Below the pieces are notes generated by a model. It searched no databases, was not told the origin of the DNA, and saw only the letters and a list, made by a program, of their open reading frames with translations. From assembly GCA_022316685.1 (NCBI GenBank), contig JAKJHU010000057.1, forward strand, positions 2,418,001 to 2,482,000: a stretch of DNA of 64,000 nt. Direction: 5' to 3'. Position 1 is the first letter of the stretch. Every line of letters starts with the position of its first letter. A program made the translations under genes and the position numbers. The stretch is from Progne subis subis. Taxonomy: Eukaryota; Chordata; Aves; Passeriformes; Hirundinidae. Positions 50,501-62,500 of the stretch are shown one piece after another.

Positions 50501-53500
50501 CAGCATTCATTCACTCACTGACTATCTAGAGAAAGTCGTGTCATGCTCTACCTACACAAGAGCATGTATACTAACGCCTCCATCCCTCTCCATCTTGCAA
50601 CAGCCTCAGGGCATCAGCTCTTACTGTAAACACACTTAAGTTAGGTCTGGCACAGACCCCTGACTGGCACAGCCAAAGCACAAGTTATTCCCAGCTGAAA
50701 CCTAACCTTAGTTATGCTTGGGACAAAGACACAGCTAGCACCTCCAAGCCACTTCTAGATTTGTAATGATCTAGGTTATTTCATCTAGATGATCTTTAAG
50801 GTCCCTTACAACCCAAACCACTAATTATTCTTTTCAATACAACTTCAGCTCCCATAACTTCGCTTCTGATTGGTTCCCAGGGGAAGCTTCTGACAAGGTA
50901 AGATACCATACCTCTTCTTAGCCTACACAGATAACACACTCATAAGTGTGAGTCTGAGATGGTTTAGAGTGGCTAAACACACATTTCTTACCTCACATCA
51001 TCCCTACATGCATCATGCTCCTCAAAATGAGGAAGGAGGATGGGGAAATGTTCCTGTAGCTTATTTTATAACCTGAAAACTCAGGCACCTTCTCAGAAGA
51101 AGAACTAAAAAAGCTCCTGGCAACAGCACACTAAGCCTTGGCAAGCAATACTACAAAGGAACTGCATATGGTTACTCAAATTATCTTCTCTTTCCCCCTT
51201 TTAACTATTTTCAGGCATCAAATACCTGGTACTGTGATCAAGGACATCTGACTGGAATGACATTTATAAAATAAAATTTCATGTATAGTTAACTGTATCT
51301 CTTCAAAAATCAGCAACTAAACCCCACATATAAAATTTATCATGTAATTTCTTCCCCCAATTTAAATGCAGAAAATAATCTTACTTGGTTTCCCCTTCTG
51401 ATACATACTATGTCTTCAGGCAGATGATAGTAGAAATGAGTGAGTCACAATTCTCAGCTAACTCGGAGTCACCCAAATTTCATGAAAACACACCAGACTT
51501 TAGTCAGCCTGTAACACCACAAGCAGCTCTGCCATTAGAGTATATGCAAACCACTGGGTGCTAAAACACAGCTGGTTGATACATCACCCACCCTCGCTTC
51601 AAAGCAGCTGACCTCTGTGACTCTGGGGAATTGCACATCCCTTAATCATTCGAGAAACCCACGAACTGCTTAGATCAAAGCTGACCTGAACTTTCAGCAC
51701 TTGATGCTTTCTATTGTCAGTCCTCCCCACAATGAAATTACTGGAATTTACACAGCCCTAAGGAAACTAAATTACAAGCTTCAAGAGGAAGATGGGATCT
51801 TCAGTTTCACTTCATTATTCCAAAGAAAGTCAAGTCACTGTCACACAGGCTAAGGACAAAAGACAACTACAACACAATCAAGCTAAAAAAGTGTGTCCGT
51901 AACAGTCACAGGGAAACTACTGATGCAGACAGCAGCAAATATCTCATATCACTAATTAACTACAGAACTCTGTTCGTAAAATAACCACCTGTTTTACACA
52001 AATGCTTAACTATCCAGTTTTGGGTGTCTAATCACTGTGCTATTCTAGCATCTTAGATGTCATCTTTTCTTGAATATAGCCAGGATAATCAGAAAAACAA
52101 AGTGAAAATCTTAATATTAACTCTATTATATAAAGCTTCTGACTTTAATATTTACAGAACAAAGTTTTAGAAGTCATGTATTTCACTACCCTAGGCACTG
52201 CAGCATTCGCTGTAGGGTTTTGTCCCTCCTCACCACCCACAAAGTTTCAGTCTGTCTATTGCCAAGAAGTATTTCTTGCTATTAAAGATATTGTCACTCA
52301 TTTTAACTTGCTACTCCCTGGTTAGGTCTTTTCTCTAGAGATTCTCATGCCAGGAATTATAAACACAAACAAAATAAAAAAGATACACTAACTTCTTTGT
52401 ATTTGCAGATAGAGATTTTTTTTAAAAGCTGCAGGATACCTACCTAGCCACGGTGCCCTTCCATGACACAACTGTCCCCTGTCCCAGTTCTGGGCCTAGT
52501 ACTGGTACTATCCCCTCAAGAGAAATCCATTCTCTTGGAAGAAGTTGTTACCAGTTTTCTACTACCAATTACACTCCTACAGAATAACCTGGTTAAGAGA
52601 CCTTATGTTTCAGGAACATACACCAAACACCAGCAGAGATTCACCAAAGATATCAGAGTGCTGCCAGCATACATAACTCAAAGGCAGTCTTGTTCCTTTC
52701 AGTCCACTCAGCACTTGCCTTTTCTTCTGATCTTCTCTGAGCCCACCACCATTAAAAACTTTCTCACAAGAGCTTTCTTAAAAGAACTCACAAGAGTTCT
52801 GGCTCTGAGCAGCCTTGATTTGGTCAATAGTTTCCATGAGAGAAAGGCTCTCTTACATTTCCCCTTCATAATGTACTGCTCCTTGTATAAGGAGATAAAG
52901 AGTGAAGTATGTCTGAAACCAGACAAACACCCCACAAACCCTTTAACACTTTGCAGAGCCAAACTGACTACTGCCTGCTTTAGTGCCACCACACATGGGT
53001 AAAAATAAACTTGCTACAGCTGTAAATTCATTGGATACTGCAGCACACCTGGGCCTGTTTCAAGCTCACTTAATCCATCACCCCTCCTTCCTAAAAGGAA
53101 TTCATTGGTGTACCTCCCTTCTCCTCAGCTTTCCTTCCCTTTAGATGCATTAGCTTTTCATTTGACTAGGGCATCAGCTGGAAACAAATTTAAAGGAACC
53201 AATAATGAACTGGTGTCATTAGTGCTGACAGCCCATTCCAAATTTTGAATCACCTGACATCAGCTCAAACTTTTGAAACTGTTCTGCTTCTCTCTTCGGG
53301 GGAAAATAAGCAATTAGATTTCTTTCCTTCCTTCTAGGCATATTTTTAGCAAATAACAAAAGATGACTACAGTAGGCATCAATAAATGTCCCCTCTAATT
53401 TGTCTCATTCTGCCCCACATCTAGCACGCTTGGAAAGTCAGCTGTGACCACTTCCTCCCTCACTGTCTTCAGAGACCATTTCTGTTTCAGAATATGCAAT

Positions 53501-56500
53501 CTGTATGCAAGCTTCAGCCTGCTGCTCCACTCTAATTCATAGCAAATAGCAACACAAGAGATCTGCTAGACTTTATAGAAGAATGAATTAATCAGGAGTA
53601 CAAATTATTTAACACTAGATCATCTTTTAAAGTCAGAAACACTGAAAAGGTGGGGTGAAACAATAATTAAGAAACTACTTAGAAGCCACCAAAGCAACAA
53701 GTCTACAAAGCTAATGTAACCTTATGTAAGGAAGCAAAGCAAAGACATCAACTACTACCCAACATGTAAAGCAACTAAAAAATACAAGACCCAAGGCAGT
53801 GGCAAGCCCCAGCTTCAGACAGCCCTTGAATCAGTTAGAGAATGCAGTGGTGAACAGGCAGGCACATTATTTCTTCCACAAGGATGTTGCTTATAGAGTC
53901 TTTCAGTTTAGTACTTCTTTTGGGGAAAATCCTTTCAAAAGCAGTCTTCAACACCAAGTATTTGATTTCTTCCTACTTAAGTGGATGATCTCTTTTGAGG
54001 AAATGCTATGTATATGGATTAAGTTAGGCCTTATTGTTTATCAGTAAGATTCTTCTGTAAAATGTAAGCTTATTAAGGTACAATTTTAAGTCAGCACAGA
54101 ACTTCCAAGTTAATCTTGTTGTTTTGTTCTCTGGGGTTTTATTTCTTGCTTGCGTTTTTAAGTTCCATCTCCAACTGTAGAGTCAAGTATCAAACTGGTT
54201 TTTACGTGTGGATTGTTTTTCCACCCCAGTTAGCCAGAACTCGTATGCGGGTATAACTATTATGCATGGGCAAGAGACTTTGCCTCAATGGCAAAGAGAA
54301 AGTCACAGGGGAAGTTACACACTCTGCAGAGAAGGCATTTCAACAGGTCTATCGAGCCTCCTGAGAGGTGAAGCACATCGAAACTGCAAGCAAGTGCCAG
54401 CTAAATATCGTATTTTCCCCTCTGTAAGACAGCTATGTAAGCAGTGTCCAAATAAGTCAGTAATATTAGGGCCAGCTCTCCATCATGTGCAACTCCAGCT
54501 GGTGACTACCTCGTACCTTTTTGGTCGGCAGGGTGAGGGGGCACATGTGGGTACTTGGAGTGCTTCTTGATATGGAAGTTCACGTTGTCCAGCTCCACGT
54601 TCAGGCTGATGGAGGCGGCAGAATCACTGTCCATTGTGGACTGGAAGCTGCTGACTGAAGTGCGCTTGCTAGGGCTGGCGGAGTCTTTTAGTGTTGGGTG
54701 AGGGGGAAGATACAGGGAGGAGGAGAAGGGTTCAAATGGGTATTATGAGGGTACCAGAGAGGAGAAAAATTGTCTTTAATACATAAAGACTAGTGTGCAA
54801 TAATACAGGAGTACAGTATTTTCATAGCTCTGATCTTGTCTTCATGTGGGCATGCTGACATATCAGACATTCTTTAGTGCACATCTACAGGGCCCAAATC
54901 AAGCAGAAGTCTGCCTGAGAAATAGAAGGCAGCAATTCACATGCTTCTCCTTCATTAGATATATGAAGCTTTACCAGTTCCACTAAATTCAGAATACTGT
55001 ATCCATTGTGAGAAAGTGGAAGACTAGACAGACCATAGCTTTCTTTAGATCCTTATGGCCCCAAGCGCACACACAAACACACACAAATAAAGCAAGACAT
55101 GGTTAAACTGCTAAATCCCGAAGGACTGGGGACAACAGGGGAGAAGGCAGAGTGAGAACAAGACTCAGGTGAAACTTACTGGCTGAGTTGTCTTCCCCTT
55201 CATCAGCAATCTGCTCTGTGTCACTGTCATCAAACTTGATGTCTTTGAACCAGGATGGCTCAGAGTGGCCCTCTACAGAGTTCACAGAGTCACTGTCTGG
55301 AGATGGGGTTTCTGAGAACTCTGTGCTCTGGAAGACAAGGAAGGGAAAAAAGTTAGTAAAGTGCAGCTCTGCTGAAATATTAAGCAGCCTACCACAAATG
55401 CAGGTCAGGCATTTTAAAAATCAGAGGATATTCTCAGTGGGCTGAGCCAAGTTAGTCCTAGAGTTACCCCCTTTGGTATGAAGTAGGAACTCTTTGGGAC
55501 AAGAAACAAGTACTTTACAATTCCCAGATGCTTTGTCTCTGCCTACACTCTGCTTCTAAACAAGTTGTGACTAAGTGGCAGGAAAGGACAAGTTTATTAT
55601 ACTGCACATTTTCTGTCATCACATCCAGTTAAGCTGCTGTGAAAGCCTGCTGTCTCCAAGCCAAGGTGGGTGACAGCCTCATCCTTTGCCCAGAAACCAA
55701 CACACACAGTTTTTGGTAAAGCCTAATTCTAATTACTTGAGCAATTCTTTAACTGACCAATGCAGCCCCAAGAGTTTCAGTCCAAGATAGCCTCTATCTG
55801 GGCCTACTCTGTCAAAGCAAAGACTGGCCACATTGCCAGAGAACCTGGAGACTACCTAAGTAATTTCCATCAGCCTTCCTGAAGCTTCCAGGCACCTCAA
55901 AACAAAGTTATCATTATCATGCCTCTGGCTGCCGTGAATACAGCAAGCGACTGAGTCAAGAACACCAGTTTCTCCAGACTCTTGTCCAGAAGAACTGAGA
56001 TCACACAGTGCTTCCAGCTGACGAGAACAAGAATTGACTTTAAACATATAACATAAGCCCTTACAAATAGGGATGCATAAGGACTTGCTAGTTAAGGGCA
56101 AGCTTTTACCAGGACACTGAGACAGATGTGATACCAGATGAACCCCAGAGCAATCTCAAGGGAGGCCATGTGACTCTGTCCGTGTGACTGAAATGCATGA
56201 GGAAGACAAAAGCTGTGGGCTGCAAGCTTTCTGTCTGAAGCCCATGGCACAGCTAAGCTGTTCTTCATTGTAAGAAGCTGAAGAACATGAAAGGCTCTTA
56301 ACTCAATGTTTTCAGTTAAGAGAGGCTATGGAGATACCTTGTTCAAACTAAAAAACTCAATATAATCTCTCAGGCCAGACTGCTCTTACCCCTCAGCAAG
56401 TTTGATTCCAGTGAAGTACAGCAGGACAGAACCTCTGGTCACTGGTCCCTGCCTCCCCTCAGGTAACTAGTCCTGTTTGGGAGGCATGGAAAAGACCCCA

Positions 56501-59500
56501 TCCCAAACTTGGATCATGTGGCTAAGGTACTGAATTCCTTATTACTGCATCACTGGAGATCAGAAGGAGGTTACCATTACAATATATTTACAACATATCC
56601 ATTTGGAATTCTTTTTAAAGGAATTTTGAAACAGAAGATCATCATTGTGTCCCCATGACCAGCATGTGCACACAGATTCTAAATTCTGCACACAACAAGC
56701 ACAGACTGCGCTATCTTGAGGCCTCTGTGGAAGATGCCCACCATGAGAGGCCTGGTACTAAAGACTCTTTCCTTCACTTTAGGCAGCACCACATGTAAGA
56801 ACTCATTCTCCATAGAGGACAGTCCCAAAGCCTTCTGGGCAAATGAAACTTCCTCAGACTTCAACTCACTAGGGAAAAAGGTCTGGCCCCCTATTTTCTG
56901 TACAGGAGACCTGATTTAGAAAACATACTACATTTAGAAAACATATACTGTTGAGAACAGGATTAGAAAATATTCTAGTCACCAGCCAAATCCAAGAAGA
57001 ACCCTATCTTTCAGCTTTCCCACTCCTTTTACCTGCAAAGGTCTGTAAAGAGCATATTCATCTCTGAAGAGCTGATCATGATGACTGACACATTCCAGCC
57101 AACGTCCATCAACCAGTGCCTGTCCTATTGCAATGGCCTGGACCCTGGAAGTAGAAGAACAGAGATGGTTCTCTATGTTTTGCTCTAAACACATCTGGTC
57201 TCTGACACAAGCACACTACAAAAGGGAAGAGTCATTTTCTGTACACTATTTGACCTGTCAGCATTCCATTCCCACGTTTACACAGACACTATTTACAATA
57301 CTGTGGTGAGGCAGTACAGTGTACTAATTCATGCATGGATCTAAACACACTGCCAGTACTCTGAACTCAGCTGGGGTATCCAACATATGATTAAGACATG
57401 TTGTTGGTGCTCCTCCAATATTGTTAACTTGAGTTATGTATACTGATCATCTCTGAGGGAGGACTGTTGCTCTACACTTAAGAACCATGTCTGTTTTATC
57501 CTGTTTTCACATAATTAAATACACAAGATTGTTAATATTCACCTACATGGTTAAAAGTCTGCCAGCTCCACCAAAAATTTAGCTGTCAAACACTACAAGT
57601 GACCTCTGATCTCAGAGGCAAACTTGCTCTTTGGAGTGCCAGTGAACACTTTTTGTAATACACACACTGTCCTCCAAGTGAGTGACGCTTGTCCCATAAG
57701 TTATCTCCCATACTGGTTTCCAAACCAGTTGTTTTCTGTGCCCTGTTGTTTTGGGGCACATGGAGTCAGAATGCAACCTGCTCCTGTAGGCAATATAGAG
57801 GAGATCTGAATTCTCTCTCATCTCCCTGCAAAGGGGCTTATCACTGCAGTCCAAGGTACCCTATATCAGCTCAAACTCACAAGCTCCTCTCATACAGACA
57901 GAGGACACCTGCAGTCCTAAAGCACCAGGGTTACCTCGTGGTTATGTGCCCATTTCTCATGAGCCAGTTGACCAGCTCTTTTCCCACAATGCAGTTGGGA
58001 TGCGTCCGCAGCCAGTAGCGATGGTCTTGAAATTCCATACCACTGTTATGATGGCATATTTTCTTCCATAGATCTTTCAGTTGGACTGAGTCCTGGACAG
58101 GGAGATGTGCAAGTTAATTACCAGTATAATTTCAGCACTGATTCCGAGGGCATCAACCCAGGCCTTCACATCAGCTTCTAGATCAAAAGCCCTCCATAAA
58201 CAGGCAGAGAATCTAAGCCATTCTGCATAGCCTACGCAAAGGTGCAAACAGAAATAGCAAACAGATATAAAATCAGCTCTTTATTTCCTTCCATTTATAT
58301 CCAGTTCAGAACAATAACAAAAACCAAGTGGGTACCCTTAGGGATAAGGGTGTTTTAATGAAGCAACATTTTGTACTGCCTGCAAAATACTTATGTCCTC
58401 ACTACTGCCCTCTTGCACCCTATTCTTAAAATCAGGAGGTGTAAGCAAACAGAGGACATCAACCTTGGCAAGGTTTCTCTATATTATCTGTGCTCAACCC
58501 AGGCATTGTGAACATATCTAGTTCAATATCAAAGACTAGATATAAAACAAGAACACAGCAACGTGCACTGCTAGGATACTATCTCTTAGTGAGGATCTGG
58601 TTTTGTATTGTCCATGAAGCTTTTTTAGGCACTGTTAGCTTTGGCCACTAAGAAAAAAACCTGTGTGTTCCTCCCAATTCGATTAACCATTTCTGAATCT
58701 GTGAATCCCTTCCCCTCACCACTTGGAACACTTCAGTCTATACCTAGAACTTAACTGGGAACCTGTTAAACATGTGTGCCAGCCCTTCTGTAAGGCTGTG
58801 CTCCATCCAACCTGAGCTGTCTCTCTGCACCTAGCCACTTTTGCCTTCCCGTATGTGCCCTCCCTTAGCACAGCACACGCCATTATTGCAGGTGCAAACT
58901 GGGATCTGGGATCATTCTGACCAAGCAGCACACCACCCGAAGGTTTGGAGAAGAGATGCTGCAGCTCACTTTCTCAAATGCCTCATTTGTTCTATTTTTG
59001 TGTAACAGAACTTTAATTAAATTTTAACCTGTTTTGGGTTTCCAGTTAACTGCAGACCCACGTTACTGCACTTTCTAAAGGGTGCCCTGAGGCCCAGGAG
59101 TGCTGCTCCACTTTTATTACTGGACTGGCTTTCTGCTTTCAGTTCCAGCAGTGGCTGTCCTGGGTACTACCATAAAACCAATGCCAGCAGCTCCTCTTCC
59201 ATATCAGGAATGGAGCAAAATGGATCAGTACCAGAACATGACAGGATCACACAATTTGATGCAACTGGAGTCTCCACAGCTCAGCTGACTTGAACTGGTG
59301 AGTACAGAAAACAGACGAAATTGGCAGAACAAAGCAAATCCTTCCAACTCAAGGATTTTGACCTCTAGTTCACTGAAGTATGTGCTTATCCTAGTGCATG
59401 TGCAACCTCCCCTATCTTTATTTCATGAACAAAGTTCATTAATCTTCTGAATGGACTAGGTTAAGCTTTAAATTAACTCCTGACAAAGGGCAACTCCACA

Positions 59501-62500
59501 AAGTAGGAATTATTAAAGGTATTAAACAAACATTAGGAATGCATAGAAAATCCTTCATTAATTGACACTGTCTTCTGCTCTTACATGAACAAAATAGTAC
59601 CATTCCTCTTCTTCCTCAAGAAAGAAAACGGACAAACAATTGAACAATGTGAAGCCAAAGAGCCCTGGGACTTGAACATCTTGCTTCAAGTTGCATTCAT
59701 GGAGGTTTGAATTTCCTTTTTCCTGCATTAACACGCACGCAGGAAAGCAGGGTGGTATAAAGACGTGCCTTAAACATGTTTCTCCCTCGGGTGGTTATCC
59801 ATTTACAGAGCAACTTGGAAAGGAGTTTTGCAACTAAACGAGAGTTAGTGTTTCTACACCCTCAGGCACACTTAAATGCATACTGCTGACAGCAGGCAGA
59901 AGCTGGTAACACAGAATGAGCCTGATTTTAAAGCGGCAATGGGGCACAATCTTGAATCTTTTAATGTGTGAAAAACACTGCCTCCCCTTCTCTGCAACTT
60001 CTTTGCCTTATTTGTTGCAAACACTTCCCTTTCCTTCCCCCAAAGAAAAGAAACAGTTTTTTACTGTTTAGAAATTTATACAGTAACTGCAACATACATT
60101 GCCCCAGGAGGGAAGGGATTATAGGATTACACAGAGCACTGTTGCACATTGATTTTTCTTCTAAAAAGTACAAAATTACAACCTTCTACAAAATCTTTTA
60201 CTTATTCTGCAAGCAAAGGGAGGGGCCAAATTATGCTTTGGCCCAGTAAGCTATAAGGGCTTTAATTTATTCATCATGGTGTAACTAACCATCTCAAAGC
60301 AGCCATTTAAGCTCCTGATTACATGGCCTATGAAAGAGAAAATCTCAAGCTGAAGAAATACAAAAACAGGTCACTGCATTACAGCTGCAACCACAACAGG
60401 TAGGTTTAACTCAAAGAGCCACCATACACCAACTCCGCACTCAGCAAGACTAGAACTGTAAACATTTGTATGCAAAACCCCATGAAACTATGATTTATTT
60501 CAGGAAGACAGCAATGTCCAAAGCAGCATCAACATTCTCCATCTCCGCTCCCCCTGGAGGAGAGGTCCAGGTAAGAGTGCTTAGCCTCGAAAGGCAGCAA
60601 AATACTCCTGCTGCATGACACGAGGAAGGCAAACTCCTCTGTTTTCACAGAGCAAGGCAAAGAGAAGCGTGAAAGGTACCAGAAGGATTTTGCGCTCGTC
60701 CTCGCTGGTCTCTGCCTTCATATGAGTGCGAGTGGCCTGGGGGCTGACCGATGTCTCGTAGGCAGGCACCATGGGTGACCCTGACCGATCCAGAGACAGG
60801 TTAGTGATGCTGGCTGACCTGCAGGGGAACAGAAACAATCCCAGTGTAAGTATTCACCGTGAGGGGCTTCACCAGAGCAAGCCTTTATTTTATAGCACTC
60901 TAAAAACTAGCTCAAGCCTGGGACACTGTTTACTCTTGTCAGTACAGACTGCTTAATGCTTCCTCCCTTGTCAAAACAGAAGAAAGGCTCCCTAAGAAGC
61001 AAATGCATTGCTTTGGAACTGCTAAGGTAAGCATAAACTTCTGTAAAGATCTTGTATGAAACAGTTGGAACTAAGTTCAGGCACACCAATTCATACATGA
61101 CTGTATTTAAATAGACTGGGGAGGGGATGGGATGCTGGGTAATTAGAAGCTGCAGCAGTTTGGAGACAAGACAAATGTCAGCAAGGGCGGCCAGCACCCA
61201 GATCCCTGTAACAGAGCACTGTGATTTCCTCCTCTCCTTATCCCATTTAGAATTCTTTGTCCTCAGCTCTCAAATCCACGGCTGAAAGCTCGCAGAGTCT
61301 GAAGTTTGAGCCCTTGTTCCCCAGAGTGGCTACACCATTGTCTGCAGCTGGAGGTCAGTGCAGCTGGCGATGCTCCCTGTACTGCAATATGGAGCATCCC
61401 CCTTATCTCGGCCCAGCCGTTAGGAAATCCTGGCTCGGCACTCCAGCACAAACACACCATTTTGCAATTAGCATTGCGAAGTTACAAATGCAAACCGAAG
61501 TTCCAGAGACCTTCTGCCCCATTAACCCACAACTAGACCTGAGACTCTGAATAACCAGAGGGCAACTTCTCATCACATAGCAGCAATTGCAGTGTAAGCT
61601 ATCAGTGCTAACAGCACTCTAAGGAGTGAGAATGGAAAACATTTCTGCATATATCAACAGGGAAACTCAAAATGCCAGTGCTGCACTGACTGAAGAGGCC
61701 AGCACCAATCTCATGAAAACAGTTGCCAGCCTCCAGCCTTTGGAATGAAACTTTGATAACTTCAGAGAGCTTGCTAACTGGCTAACACATACTATAATTA
61801 TTCCTAGAAATTCTCCATGGATGATGTGGTTCAGCCCAGGCATGAAAGAGCGATGCCACCCTATTTCAGTTTTTATTTTGTTTCATTTCAGTTGCAGAGC
61901 TATGCAGCTTAACAGAAGGCATCCTAATGCACAAGATGAAGCTAACATGGAAGTCCATAACTAAGCACTCCTCCCAGTTCTTTTGCAACAGCTGCTGCAA
62001 CTGTGCCACATACCTATAAGCAGCAGGGATTTTTTTTATTATTATTTTTTTTAAATTGTTTTTTCTTTTTGGAGGTAAGCAAGTTAGAACAGTGAGATTG
62101 CACATCTGTGTCTTTATCATCAACAACTATATCAAGGCCTTTATTATATATATATCTTCTTGAAAAACAGAGAGGGGGACTTTGCAATGAAAATGCTTAT
62201 CCTTTAAAAGGATCTTCAAGGGAGCAGTTTGAACCCTGCTTGCAACATTTGACTGTTCTCTGGGGTTTTTCCACCTCATAAAAACCAAGACTGAGAACAA
62301 ATAACACATTTCCCACCTACAGGGAAAACAAATAGCAATATACCTGCATGCAAATGCACTCAACCTGCATCTTTTCTGCTTCATCTCTAGAAACAGAAAT
62401 AGTCAAGCTTCTCTCAAAGAAATGGCTACAGCTGCTTTGAGAATATCTAAAGGCTAACATCGCTTAACCCAAAGCCAACAGCTTGTTTTCCAAAGGTCCA

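Larger units (their letters stand above)
49207..54516 (-). other. PIKFYVE W6-W7 intron, 5.3 kb
   Basis: The longest intron in the window. It contains the poly(A) run, the tRNA-Ile SINE and one CR1 remnant. A 179-codon frame on the + strand (52463-53002) is unlike any protein I know and within chance expectation. Nothing else is recognised. Confidence 0.7.

Noticed and set aside
52463..53002. 179-codon + strand open frame inside a PIKFYVE intron
   Set aside because: No recognisable domain, no composition bias, antisense to the gene; a frame this long is expected by chance in 64 kb searched in six frames.
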